Part shown: one piece after another, positions 32,635 to 44,582 of the stretch
Layout of the letters: the number at the start of each line of letters is the position of its first letter
Numbering within the stretch: the first letter of the stretch is position 1
Source of the DNA: Rhizoctonia solani
Taxonomy: Eukaryota; Basidiomycota; Agaricomycetes; Cantharellales; Ceratobasidiaceae
DNA: 64,000 bases
Direction: 5' to 3'
Assembly: GCF_016906535.1 (NCBI RefSeq)
Contig: NC_057381.1
Location: 310,001 to 374,000, forward strand
Position numbers and translations under genes: made by a program
Notes under the pieces: generated by a model
What the model saw: only the letters and a program-made list of their open reading frames with translations
Database searches by the model: none
What the model was told of the DNA's origin: nothing

Positions 32635-35567
32635 ATGGATCATAATAATGATACATTGTTATTCAACGCTCTTATTCTCTCAAAAGTTGAAGAGTATTCC
32701 TCTTCTCATATTGGCAGTTTCTGTTCGCCAGATAGTTTGAAGTTAGATGACTGGGCGCCACTGCTCTCGATTATCATATCTAGTGGCGACTCTTCACAGC
32801 ACATGAGCTTGGAATCTTGTAAAGATTTCATATGTAGGAACGCTACGATCGCTATAGATCTGAATAAGGCATATGCTCTCAAGTCGTTTTGGGCTGTGAA
32901 AGGTAAGTGTGTGGCCCGTATTCCCCCCTATGCGCATATGTATATTGAGCTTACGACACCCATCAGCTACAATCTCTGACTTACTGCAACAAGAGAGTAA
33001 GGGGGGTCTAGGATCAGGCACACTGACGAGTGGTAACAGTGGCCAAAGTCAGTTCTTGCAAGCTATTGTTTGGCAGTTACTTATTGTGAATACCTAGGTA
33101 TCCAGGATGCTTTTCAAGAGATCTACGAGGGTGATTTGCCCGAGGCATTCATAGATACTCTGGATACTTATGCCGCTTCGGCTATGGGACCTCCAGCCAA
33201 AGAAAGAGCCTATAATAAATCGATCTCAATTATTCAGTCGTCGGGCACCGGAAAGTCCCGGATGGTGGAAGAAGCAGCCAAACATGTCTTTACTATTCCA
33301 ATCAACATTCGTGAAGATCTTCCAATCGGCACATATGGCAAGTCTTTTTGTATTATTCAAGGAGCATGAGCTGAGCTGAGTTAACAAATTTTATAGCTTA
33401 CCCCCCATCAGATGTTCATTTACGGCGTTACTTCGAAGGACATGAGTACAAAAGTGATGATCTTTTGCAAGCTGGATACACCATCTTCTTCAAATTACTG
33501 TTTGATTCTGTGATTGACATGGCCAAGACGATAGAGAATGGCTCCAGGGGGCCCGAGCTAGCCGCAGCCTGGGCTAAACATCTCGGGGAAGGTCAAAACA
33601 TTAGCTCCGTTGGGCCCAACCGCAAGAAATTATACACTGATGTGATTAATCGGGCAGAAAGCCAAGTGGTATGTCTCTTGTTTTCTATCCCTTCCGTTGC
33701 ACAGTACGAATGACCACCACAAGGCTTCTTTGCCGACCATTAAGGTCCTTGAGGAGGGCATTTATACACTGAAGGATTCTGCCGAACTGTTGCGTTTGCA
33801 TTCGGATCTGAAAAAATCATGGCAAGCGCTCGAGAAATTCCTGGTACCCCACCACAGAAATGAATACCGTAATGTTTGCTTCGTTTATTTTGATGAGGCA
33901 CATGCTCTCACTAAACCCCCTTACAAACTCACCCCCTCTCGTTCCATGAGTCCATATCATAACCTGGGAAGAGTCTTATCCGAGCTCCACGCGGCCCCTA
34001 TATTCTTTATTTTTCTCTCAACAAACTCCCATCTCCAACAGTTTGCTCCACCGCCTGCAAATCACCCATCGGTCCGTGTAAATCGAGGGCATTCTCTTTT
34101 CCCACCTTTTACGGAGCTTCCATTCGATGTTTTCGTCACAAAAGTACTGAGGGGCTTGGAGAAGTCCCCTGGCTATGTGTCTTTGACCATTGCACAAGGA
34201 AGACGGGTGATGTCGTGCTTTGGACGGCCCATGTACGCTCTGTTTTGCCTTGCCAATTCCAGGAACTGACGCACGATTTTAGGTGGCATTTGCATTACAC
34301 ATTGTGGCGAAAGCAACAAGAGCAGAAGACAGATCGGGGCTTGTCATCCAACTCTGAGCCTGTCTCTGTGCCTGACGTTCTTACGTTTGCTATCGATAAG
34401 CTCACCGCTCAAGGGTCACTTGATAAGACTCCTCAATCAAGACTAGCTGCCATCGGTGTGCGTATTGGAATTTCTTTTGATTCATCAACGTACCTGTCCT
34501 GCCAGGCAGAGGCTCAACACGTAGAGTCTCACATGCGCATTGTTTATGCGATCCCTGAGCACCGTAAATATATGCGGACATGCTGTCCTTCCGAACCAGT
34601 TCTAGCTGAAGCTGCGGCGCGGTACCTTGACCAACGCTCGAAAACCGGAATTGCAGGGGAAGGGCCTAGAGTTCTGGCCGAAAACTGTCAGAACGGGATC
34701 CTTGCTCGAGGCGAGCGAGGCGAACTCTGTGGGCGACTACTTGTTACCATCGCTCACGACATTGCAATTAAGCAATACATTCAGCCAAGGAGTCTAGTAT
34801 TTCCACAATTTCATCGACCGGTGCCAGTTCTTGACTTCCTTCGTGCACTCTTTGCCTCAAACCACCACACCACGGTCCTAGGTGCCACTCCAGTCGCTAG
34901 TAGCTTCCTTGACAGTCCAAACCAACCTCCTACCTTAGAAGAGACATTCCGTAATACTTTTATCTTTTTCTCGCACTTCGAACTGGCCAAGGACTCTCAA
35001 GTACTGGATGCTTCTCTGCTCCCATATGCTCTCCTGCGTGGATACGCTCTTCAGGCTAAGGCTGACCAGGTTTCAATTGATGCCGTAATTCCGGTCCATA
35101 TGGGCTCCGAGGATAGCCCAATCACGCCAGAGACCACATCGGCCATCAACCTACAATTCAAGAACCGAAAGCAATCCGAAACCTGCCCTGTCAATCGATC
35201 GATTACTGTTCCAAATCACAAGTTGCCTGTGATTTCGATTGTATTTGAACTTGGAGAACAATCACCGAGCTCCTCATTCGTTGGTGTCTACCATGAGGAC
35301 CACCGTATCACTCGTAACCAACCTGTTCCCCACCGCGATGACCTCCACTTTACTTTGGTCGCTCGTGGCTGTGGGCCTGATACATTCAACGCTGTTTCTG
35401 AAGATACTAAGTCGCTCTACGATATTATACTTTCTAACAGAGATATGCTGGACGATTTCCCCCGAAATGAGCGGCCAAAATCGGTAGCTTTTCTTGACAC
35501 TTTTTCACCAGCATGGAGCTCGTCTGTTTCGCGACATGCGACGTTGTTTAAGGGAAGGTCGGTATGA
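32635..35567 (+). CDS. P-loop ATPase of the Crinkler-associated NTPase type, one frameshift
   Basis: Several exons separated by ~50-90 bp introns. Exon 1 (32635 to about 32902) starts MDHNNDTLLFNALILSKVEE and ends WAVKG at a GTAAGT donor. The P loop reads SIIQSSGTGKSRMVEEAAKH (near 33226-33285); Walker B with the following Glu/His reads VCFVYFDEAHA (near 33877-33909). An intron joins GRPM to WHLHYTLWRKQQ; the last exon (to TGA 35565-35567) holds IAIKQYIQPRSLVFPQFH and a C-terminal ~150-residue domain (FELGEQSP..., HFTLVARGCGPD). From memory, this family is expanded in Agaricomycetes and resembles the NTPase modules of Crinkler/CR-type proteins, proposed to derive from transposons and to carry a nuclease-like C-terminus; that link is inferred. 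An intron after TY near 33338 needs a GC donor (GCAAGT). A one-base shift near 33095-33105 (between LLIVNT and YLGIQDAFQE) breaks the frame. Confidence 0.65.
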
Positions 35568-37701
35568 GAGGAGTAGTTTCGGGAACACCCATGTAATAAA
35601 TGTGGCACAAACGGATTTATTCCGAATACCATAACTTCTGTCGTGTACCACTGAGCTTGTGATCAATTTAGTTCTCTGTTTGCCACATGTTGCTTGTTAT
35701 TTATCCTAGCCTAAAAATCGGCTCGCTAAGCATCCTGTATACTCTACAGGGGCCCGAAAATCTCGGGAGCACATCACAGACACGTAGAAGCAAGCGAGCA
35801 CTTCTGAGACTATTACTTGGCCTACTGAACGTTCCGAAGCATAATCAAAGTGATTGCGATCACTTCAAAGTGCGGTCAGGAAGATTGTTTGGACACGTTA
35901 GTTGCTGTCTGTGCTCGCGCGTGCTCTTGTGTTCTCCAAGTGGTATAAGGGCGCAATCGGCCACAATTTGGTGAGCGCGTTAAAACAGCTTTTTTTTCAC
36001 GTACTGCTTGACACTTCACAACGCGCAGCTGTAGTGCGGCAATACTGATAGCAGACTGGACTCGACGTTACCTGAGATACAGAGTCCAGATCTCGCGTTA
36101 CCAGTAGGACCAAATATGCTATCTTCTCTCGAATGAACAGTTCATTTGCCTAGCTCATCATGATATGAATATATTATATGTACTACCAAACAATTTACAA
36201 TAATTGCAGGCTGATGTGCACATGTACTTCTGCCTCCTGTGTTTTTGTCTATAACTGTAAATATACACCCACTACTATGAATGTTTTGTATAAGACTACT
36301 TTAAGGGGTGAATTACTGTGACTGAATGTTACTTTTGTTTGAAACTTGTTATACAGTAGGGCGTTGGGATTATGTATGTGTGCACACAATTATTGTAGAT
36401 GTTGGTATATTGTGTATTTGGCATCTAATCTACAGGGGCCCCAAAAACCTGGGAGTGCTCTGGAGTGCTCTGGTTTTGCAAACCTCCTTGTTAGGATCCA
36501 ATGGATCTGGATTGCTTGGCAAGCACTTGGGAGCACTCCACAAGTTGTTGTAAATTGGGGGAAAAGAGGTTGAGACTCTGGTGCTGAGCAGAGTCTGTGT
36601 TGGAAGATTTCCCAATTTCCAAGCTAAGTAAAGAAGTAGCTTCTTTAGGGTTCTCTGGGTCTAGCTATCTTGAATACAATCAACTACAGATATATCTTTT
36701 CTCAGTGTAAAGTGTCCTAGTAAGTATTTCTGTAAGAGCAAGAGTACTGGCTCAGGTTCCCTTTGGCAGAGATAGTTATGTAAGTTTCACTCCTAGTTGC
36801 AGGAACTAACTGGTTACTTAGTATATATCCTTCTTTAAGGATGATTGCCTTCTGTTCACTTAACCTAAGAACTCTGTATCAGGTCTACAACCTTTCCACA
36901 CTATGGGTACTTGGGAGATCCACTTATACAAGTTTAAGTTATTTGAAATCTTGAGGCACAATATATCACACAATTGAGGGGGGAAAGCCCAAACCCAAGA
37001 GTGACAGTCAACAGTAACAGTGAGGTGGAGTAAAGTAGGGTGGTGCCCTCCAAGGGTATGCAAGAGTCCCCTTTTATACCCTAGAGTGGCAAGGTTACTG
37101 AGTCATTCACCTAGTCAGAGTATGAGTATGACTTGCTTAGGACTGTGCTTCCTAAGACTTTGATTGGTGGGTGGGAAGGCACAGATATGACTAGGATGGA
37201 ATGTGACTGCTCTTGGGTTGAACTGCAATTAGTTAAAAATAGAAACATCTAAATACATGACTCAGTCTATCAAGAAATGCTTGGCAGCCAATGAGCACTT
37301 AGAGTGAGTCATTAGTGTGAGTCATTCTGGTGGCAAGCAGAATGACTCATAAGCAGGATTCGCAGTGCCACTAGAAATTACTAGATAAGGAGAACCTTAG
37401 TAATCTCATGAGAGGTATGACTCAACTAAGCTAGGAATAAGGTTCATTTCCCAAGTTAGAGCTAGTCATGTGATGAGCTAGATGTAAAGATACAAATATA
37501 ATGATTAGTAAGGTACTTGAGCCACATAGATAGAATCTTGTGAAGCTAATATCTCCATGAGATCTTATCGTATGAGCACGTGACAGGCAGCGTTAGAACG
37601 AGCGGAAGGAGCTCTATTGAACGATATGTAACACATACAGTCAATATGAGCGTTACATAGAGTAATGACAGGAATAATGGAAAATAGGAGTCAAATGGCC
37701 A
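35568..37701. other. intergenic with a short degenerate repeat
   Basis: This is the 3' flank of the ATPase gene followed by AT-rich DNA. CTACAGGGGCCC-AAAA-CT-GGGAG occurs near 35743 and again near 36430 in the same orientation, so the two copies belong to one degenerate repeat. No convincing coding exon. Confidence 0.45.
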
Positions 37702-38028
37702 TTAAATCAGAAAGTCAGATATATACAGATTGTTGTGGATGGTGAGCTGTGAATGCAAAATTGTGTGATACATAACAGAAGCAGCAGCTCCTTGGATTTG
37801 ATTTGTGTAGAATTGGTGCCACTTTTTGGATTGTTCACAATTTTCCTCTAATTCCCCTCTTAATAATGCTATTTGATTGTGTTGACTTTTGTATAGTCCT
37901 TGTAATTGCAAGAATTCTTTTTTTAATACAATCATATTTTGTGCTACCATATCAAGGAGTTTGCAATTGGATAATTGATCAAAGGACATAGGAGAATATA
38001 CATGAGATGGCCCAGCCATAGGTGTCAT
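37702..38028 (-). pseudogene. coiled-coil protein remnant
   Basis: A minus-strand frame reads MTPMAGPSHVYSPMSFDQL, then KKEFLQLQGLYKSQHNQIAL and LLRGELEENCEQSKKWHQFY, a leucine-heptad coiled coil. Beyond KWHQFYTNQI the reading looks random. Related-looking minus-strand text continues at 38406-38630 and 39184-39396 (see there), so this may be one broken gene or the gag region of a retroelement. No family recognised. Confidence 0.35.
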
Positions 38029-38405
38029 AACCCATATCTGGAAGGGTTATTACCATATATATTCACTGTCAAAGATATATATAGTAAATGTGATGCACAG
38101 TGATATATTAATAATATAAGTTGCTGGGGGATGTTGCACTCCCCCTGCCCCCCTAGCTGCAGGCCAATGTTAAGGGAGCCTGCAGGCAAGGTCTGAATAA
38201 TATATTATTATAGAAGAGATAATGTCATCCCCCCACCTCAAATCTGTAGCAGTTTAGTATAGTATTTGATAAAGGACTGGAGGGGGGGAGGTCATGTGAC
38301 CCTGGTGGACTGTTAGTCTCTAAGTCATGAGTGCTTAGAGTAACAACAGTTCTGACTGCATATATGTGAGTACATGCAGCCTTCTAAAGACTGTGGAATA
38401 TCCTA

Positions 38406-38630
38406 TTAGCAGGTGGCTTGGTCAGGAGACATGCCAGCAAGGGCATGGGTCATGACAATAGGAGCAGGAGTGTGAGTGCAAGAAGATGGAGGGGACCAAT
38501 TGTTCCTCCTCATAGTTTGGGAAATGGGCAAGTTAGTCATGTCCATCATGCCCAAACCAGGTGTTGTTGTGCAATACTGCCCAAAACTTGTAATCCCAGT
38601 AGTAGTGAATCCATCCCCTTCCATCTTGGG
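38406..38630 (-). pseudogene. minus-strand coding remnant, Thr/Pro-rich
   Basis: On the minus strand the text KMEGDGFTTTGITSFGQYCT, MMDMTNLPISQTMRRNNW and PPSSCTHTPAPIVMTHAL has protein character and is cut at 38631 by a solo LTR-A. It probably belongs with the pieces at 37702-38028 and 39184-39396. Between 38029 and 38405 I see no coding text, only AT-rich DNA. Confidence 0.3.
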
Positions 38631-39180
38631 TGTTGTAGACACACTCAATACCAGGGAATCTATTCCCATTTTCTCAAATTTAAATGAAGTTAAACAAACA
38701 ACATTTCCAATCACATGACCTTGGTGCTTATATCATATGCTAAGCACCAAGCCATGTCCCCATCTGTGCTTACTCAGCATACATAGCCACCTCCACCTGA
38801 TGACATTACTATGACACATCAGTGACACATATACATGAGTAAGGCTGCAATTGGAGCAGGGTTCTTATTTGATACTGTATTTGATAACTTGTATTTGTAA
38901 TTGGTCACCTCTTAGAATATATAAGGAGGCCAACCAACCATGGTAACACCCAGGTTGATTACCTCTTGTTGCATCCACTAAGTGTACAAGGCCTTACAGC
39001 CAGTAACTACTAAGTCACTATTTCATAGATTAGTCTTCACTGACTTAAGCAGTCTTGTTGTTGTAGGATAGCTGCTTGTCACTGTAGATATGTTTCACAT
39101 TGCCATAAGCAACTTCTTCTTGCTTGTACCCTGCAGCCACAAGTGCCATCCCCTTGGCATCCTAAGAGATGTCTAGGACA
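38631..39180 (+). repeat. LTR-A solo LTR, strongly CpG-depleted
   Basis: This runs from TGTTGTAGACACACTC to GTCTAGGACA (550 bp). The family motifs ATCACGTGAC and GGCGCTTA are present as ATCACATGAC and GGTGCTTA. Flanks (TTGGG and CTCCC) do not match as a duplication. Confidence 0.8.
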
Positions 39181-39183
39181 CTC

Positions 39184-39396
39184 CCATTACCTTTTCCACT
39201 CAAATGTTGTAGTGAGGATATGCTGGTGACCTCATGTTTGGCTTTGCAGCATCTGTAGGTAAGTTATAGGGTTAGGTTGCTCTGTGTATGCACAAATATT
39301 GACCTACCAATCAGCTCTTCTGGTTTGTAATCCCAAGCATATTTGTCAACTAACATTGCAAGCGTCTTCTGATGTTTTCCAACAAAGCAGTCATTG
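39184..39396 (-). pseudogene. minus-strand spliced coding remnant
   Basis: On the minus strand, from the insertion point of the mini-element: YSNDCFVGKHQKTLAMLVDK, YAWDYKPEELIG, a GTAGGT donor, a CTTACCTACAG acceptor, then AAKPNMRSPAYPHYNI. The same strand continues across the nested complex at 52645-52768 (LPSNVQHPWQTALIQLL), ending against an LTR-C terminus at 52769. It may be the internal region of an LTR-C element or a broken host gene. Confidence 0.35.
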
Positions 39397-39415
39397 GAGT
39401 ATCTCCTGGACATGG
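39397..39415 (+). mobile_element. 173-bp mini-element copy 3, left 14 bp with its target duplication
   Basis: GAGTA (39397-39401) is the left target duplication. The element starts at 39402 as TCTCCTGGACATGG (second base C instead of G) and is cut after 39415 by the outer gypsy element. CATGG (39411-39415) is that element's own duplication. The remainder is at 52481-52639; 14 + 159 = 173 bp, the same length as copies 1 and 2. Confidence 0.85.
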
Positions 39416-39999
39416 TGTTGTAGACACATTCAATACCAGGGAACTTATTCCCATTTTCTCAATTTTGAACAAAGGCAAACAGACAACATTTTTGATCACG
39501 TGACTTTGGCGCTTATACCATACGCTAAGCGCCAAGCCACATCCCCATCCGCGCTTACTTCAGCATACGTAGCCACCTCCACTTGATGACATCACTATGA
39601 CACGTCAGTGACACGTATGCATGAGTAAGGCCAACTACGGATTGGGGTTCTTATTTGATACGGTTTTGCATATAGTTGTATTTGTAATTAGGTAGCTCTG
39701 TAATATATAAGGAGGCCAACCAACCATGGTAACACCCAGGTCAATTACCTCTTGTTGCATCCCACGTTGTACAAGGGCCTTACAGCCCAGCAACTCCTAC
39801 TCAGTCACTTAGCCTACACTGCCTTAAGCGGCTTCTGCATTGTACTTACCTAGCTCATCATTGCCCTTACGGCCTTGATCATTGTAGTATAGCTGGTTGT
39901 TGTTGTAGGATAGCTTGCCACCGCCTTACGCAGTTTCTACTTAGTCACACCCGGCCGCAAGCACCCTCCTCCTTGACGTCCTTACAGACATCTAGAACA
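39416..39999 (+). repeat. 5' LTR of the outer gypsy element (LTR-A)
   Basis: TGTTGTAGACACATTC...CATCTAGAACA, 584 bp, with a TATATAAGG promoter box followed by GAGGCCAACCAACCATGG. Differences from its partner LTR are nearly all transitions, mainly at CpG. Confidence 0.93.
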
Positions 40000-40513
40000 C
40001 TAGGTAACCAACCTTAAGTTGGTTGCAAACCGTGCCCACCAAGCACACCCCCACTCAGTCTTGACAAGCAAGAAGGTCCCCTGTACTAGCACAAGGGAAA
40101 TCACCTGATTGGGCTTGCCTTTTGCTATCAATAATCAAACTAGTGTTGGCCCCAGGTAGTACCAAATTGCTATAAGGCAGACGGATCCTAATTGTCCGCG
40201 TACCACCGGTCACCGCACCCTTTGTCAGCAGAGCTAGTCAGCAGATCCACCCGCTTGCAGAAAACCCGTTCCACATCACGCCCGTACACGGCAGTTGATT
40301 GGTCAATAGGGACTGTCCAACGCTAGGTGGTTGACGCAAGCTCTTAGCGCCAGTACAATAAAGCGCCCCATAAGTCCTGATACAGGCACCCTTGGCTACA
40401 CAGCCCCCATTTTCCCCATCTTGCCCACCATTACCTCCTGTACCCCCTCTTGCGCTTCCTCCCGCGCCTCCCAGCACACCGCTTCCCACCAAGGCCGCTC
40501 TTATCCTCATGAG

Positions 40514-41866
40514 ATGGCAACCTGTTCCCAGAGCTCTGCTCATCCCCAATCCCCTCTCAATCAAGGAGAGTTGGGACCCACTCTTCCGGCAACCGCCGTT
40601 GAGTCAACAAGCCTCAAACCAGAGGTCTATGGGGAAATCTCCCTCAGCCAAGCAATCTCCCTTATCTTGGGATTGCAAAACCAAGTCCTCCGGCTTGAGC
40701 GGGAACTTGAAGAAACCAAGGAAGCAACAAAGGAAGCCCAAGACTGGATGGGAGCAGTCAATCAAGCCCTTGCTTGCGTTGAGGCTAGGGGTGGAGCCCC
40801 ACATACACCAGAAGACCGGAAACCCCCGGCAGTTGAGGCCACGCCCAGGCCCCTACCAAAAACCAACCCTATTCCAGCGCCTAGCACGCCCCTTGTTGCC
40901 TGGGCCAACCCCAGTAAAGCTCCCCCCACGTTTGCTCAGCCAACCCCAGTCCGGGCCCCCCCAAGAGGCTATACTCCCCCTCCGCCTTTGCCTATCCAAC
41001 TCCGCTCCCCCCAAGTTCCACAACCAGCGGCCCCTGTAGCCGCTTATCAAGCCCTGGTCAAAGTGGACCACCCTGACGCCTATACGGGGAAGATAGGGAA
41101 CAAAGCCCGCCAATGGCTCACACAGATGTTGGCATGGGTACGTCTAAATCAACGGATGTTCCCCACGGATCAGGAGGTCCTGTTGTTCCTCCTGATAAAC
41201 ATGAAGGACGTAGCAGGAGCCTGGGCTCACCCCCACCTCAATCAACTTGGGTCCCACAGGGCCCTTATCCAGACAGTTGACGAGTTCAGGACGGAGTTCT
41301 TGGCTGCATTTGGGAACCCCAATGCCACGCAAGCCGCCAAGCGGCAAATTACACAACTTACTCAGACAGGAACCTGTGCTGAGTACATCACAAAGTTTAG
41401 GACCATTGCCATGGACCTAGACTGGAACAACGCCGCCCTTTGTGGGCAATTTGCACGTGGCCTCCACTGGGAGGTTAGCCACCTCATTGCCACTTGAGAG
41501 CAGCGCCCCACAACACTCCTCAAGCTGCAAAATGCGGCTCTGGTCATTGATAACGCCCTCTGTGAGGAGCGTGCCAGCCACCCGCCTAAGGGTAATAAGT
41601 CTGGAACCTCTTCCACCCCCAATAGGGGGGCGAGTACCAGCCAACAGGCCATGAGACCAGGGCGCCTCTCCAGTGATCCCAACTTTGTCTCCAAGGAAGA
41701 ACAAAACCGCCGCAGGGCTGAAGGCCTCTGCATCAAGTGCGGTAAAACAGGGCATAAGTTTGCGGAATGCCGTACTGGCTGGAAAGCCACGCCTAAGGAG
41801 GAAGGCGTCAAGAAAGAAGCCGCCAAGATTGGCAAAGAGTCTGGACCTGAATTGGGAAAAGACTAA
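40514..41866 (+). pseudogene. gag of the outer gypsy element, one nonsense codon
   Basis: Start MATCSQSSAHPQSPLNQGEL, chosen because the three other gags in the window begin MATRS. A coiled coil (QVLRLERELEETKEATKEAQ) is followed by a Pro-rich linker and the retrotransposon gag core (ARQWLTQMLAWVRLNQRMFP ... GTCAEYITKFRTIAMDLDWN). A CCHC knuckle CIKCGKTGHKFAEC and the end ELGKD complete it. TGA at 41495-41497 (SHLIAT*) sits where the sister copies have an Arg codon, consistent with CGA to TGA. Confidence 0.88.
41854..41860 (+). promoter_or_regulatory. -1 frameshift heptamer of the outer element
   Basis: Gag ends TTG GGA AAA GAC TAA. G_GGA_AAA fits the X_XXY_YYZ rule, and a -1 slip gives AGA CTA AGG..., which stays open into the protease domain. 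The same heptamer is at the same place in the three other elements. Confidence 0.75.
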
Positions 41867-43510
41867 GGGGACCTGCTGCCGCGTGCAAGGACCCCAAGGA
41901 CTCTGGCTTGTGTATTGAATTTTGTAATATATCTAGTAGTAAAATATCACCACTCTTCACCATTTTGATCACACCAGAGAAAAAAGCAGAATCACTAGAA
42001 GTCCTGATAGACTCAGGCGCCACCTCATCTTTCCTCCACCCCCGTACCGCGGAAGCACTCTGCCTCCCTCTCATAGATCTCCCTTCACCCTGCACCGTTA
42101 CTATGCTCAATGGGTCAAGCCCCCAGGCTGGCAAAATTTGGAAGAAGGCTAACCTAACCTTCTCCTTTGATGGCAAACATATGACTGAGACCTTCTTAAT
42201 TTGTAACACAGGGTCTCATGCCGCCATCCTAGGATTGAAATGGTTAGATGCCCATAATCCAGAGATCAATTGGAATCAACGCACCCTTTCCTTTCCCCAT
42301 GCACCACCAGAACATGTAGCCATTGCTGAAGAGGAGGAAGCCAATCAAAAACCCCTTGAAGGAGTACCCTCCAAATACCATCAATACGCCAAGGTATTTG
42401 GAGAGGAAGAATTCAACAAGCTTCCCCCCCACCAGCATTACAACATTGGGATTGAGCTAACAGAAGAAGGCCCCTTGAACTCTCCGCTGTATAGCATGAC
42501 TGACGCCAAATCCGCCACGCTCAAAGATTGGCTCAGGGATGAACTCAAGGCAGGCAAGATCCGCCCCAGTAAATCTTCCATCAGCTCCCCCGTAATGTTT
42601 GTACCCAAAAAGGATGGTTCCCGCCGTTTGGTTGTTGATTATTGCCGCCTTAATAACCGTACCAAGAAGAACGTCTACCCGCTCCCCTGTCCAGACAACC
42701 TCATGGCCCAGCTCTGTGGTGCCAAGGTCTTCACTAAGCTGGACTTACATTGGGGTTACAACAACATACAGGTAAAAGAAGGTGACAAATGGAAGACCGC
42801 ATTCCAAACTAAGTACGGCCTCTACGAGTCCCTGGTTATGACCTTTGGCTTAACAAATGCACCTGCCGCCTTTCAGCATTTTATGAACAAGCTATTCAAG
42901 GATTTACTGGATGTATGCGTCATTATTTACCTTGATGACATCCTGATATATTCTAAGGATGACGCATCACACACACACCACGTTCATGAGGTCCTGAAGC
43001 AACTAATGGAGAATCAACTGTTCTGCAAGGCGTCCAAATGTACGTTCCACGTCACCTCTGTGGAGTACCTGGGGATCATTGTCTCAGATAAGGGTTTCAG
43101 CCTGGATAAGCTCAAAATCCAGGCGGTACAAGAATGGCCAGTACCTACTAAGATCAAAGAAGTCCAATCATTTCTAGGATTTGCCAACTTTCTTTGTTGT
43201 TTTGTTGCCAACTTTAGCCACATGGCTAGGCTGTTACATAACCTAGTCAAGAAGGAAACACTGTGGAAGTGGGGCACCAAGGAACAAGAAGCCTTCCAAG
43301 GATTAAAGGATGCCATCACCAACGCCCCGGTTCTTTGCCACGCTGATCCATCCAGACCCTACTTCTTGGAAACAGATGCCTCCGGCGCAGCTCTAGGCTC
43401 CATACTCAGTCAACAACAGGAAGACAGTTGCTTGCATCCACTAGGGTTCCTATCAGAATCTTTCAAGGGTGCCAAACAGGACTACAACACCCACAATAAG
43501 GAACTCTTGG
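41860..43510 (+). pseudogene. pol of the outer gypsy element, 5' part (protease, RT, start of RNase H)
   Basis: Protease motif LIDSGATSSF, RT with [24 protein letters not shown] and FLGFANFL, then RNase H TDASGAALGS up to HNKELL. It is interrupted after CTCTTGG at 43510 by the inner element and resumes at 50116 as AIIRSFKYWRIFLEG, perfectly in frame once one CTTGG copy is removed. Arg-to-Cys and Arg-to-His changes at CpG codons include DYCRLNN (Arg elsewhere), LHWGYNN and FLCCFVANF. Confidence 0.92.
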
Positions 43511-44083
43511 TGTTGTAGACACATTCAATACCAGGGAATTTATTCCCATTTTCTCAGATTTAAACAAAGACTAACAGACAACATTTTCGATCACGTGACT
43601 CCGGCGCTTATATCATACGCTAAGCGCCGAGCCACGTCCCCACCCGCACTTACCTCAGCATACGTAGCCACCTCCACCTGATGACATCACTATGACACGT
43701 CAGTGACACGTATGCGTGAGTAAGGCCAACTGCGGATTGGGGTTCTTATTGGTTATGGTATTGCATATATTGTATTTGTAATTAGTTCACCTCTGTAATA
43801 TATAAGGAGGCCAACCAACCATGGTAACACCCAGGTTGATTACCTCTTGTTGCATCCACCATTGTACAAGGGCCTTACAGCCCAGTAAAAACACTTAGCT
43901 ACATGCCTTAAGCGTTGGTCTCACTGTACATACGTAGCTCACCACCGCCATACAGCGCGTGGTCATTGTAGATAGTAGTTTGTTGTCGTAGGTAGACTCC
44001 TTGCCGCCTTACGCGGTACATACTCAGTTCTATACAGCCTTAAGCGCCCGCTACCTTGACGCCCCTTAAGGACGTCTAGGACA
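43511..44083 (+). repeat. 5' LTR of the inner gypsy element (LTR-A)
   Basis: This carries TCACGTGA (43591-43598), the inverted repeat GGCGCTTA/TAAGCGCC (43603-43610 and 43621-43628), and a TATATAAGG box (43799-43807) with probable transcription start about 25-35 bp further. It ends GTCTAGGACA. Confidence 0.93.
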
Positions 44084-44582
44084 CTAGGTAATCAACCTTA
44101 CATTGGTTGCAAACCGTTCTACACCCACCCCTACTAAGCTTCAACCCCCAAGAAGGATACCTGTACTAGCACAAGTGAAAACACGTGATTGGACTCCCCT
44201 TTCAGCTGTAATAATCAAAGAGCTGTTGGTCCCACATAGTAACAAATTGCTATAAGGCAGACTATCCCTATTGCCCGCATACCACCGGTCACCGCACCAT
44301 TTGTCAGCGGAGTCAATCAGCAGATCCACCTGCTTGCAGAAAGCCCGCTCTACATCACGCCTGCTCACGGCTGTTGATTAGTTGAAGGGACTGTCCAACG
44401 CTAGGCGGTTGACGCAGACTCTTAGCGCCAGAACAATAAAAGCGCCCCATAAGTCCTGATATAGGCACCCTTGGCTACCTAGCCTTCATCACTCCCAATT
44501 GCCCATCATTACCTTGCGTACCCCCACGCGCTCTTCTTTGCAGGCCTCTTCTCACGCTGGCCGCTCCTATCCACAACCAACC

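Noticed and set aside
40000..40040. Self-priming (Tf1-like) primer-binding site after the family-A 5' LTR
   Set aside because: The sequence after the LTR is not complementary to the predicted start of the transcript, and I could not match a tRNA end either, so the primer stays unknown.
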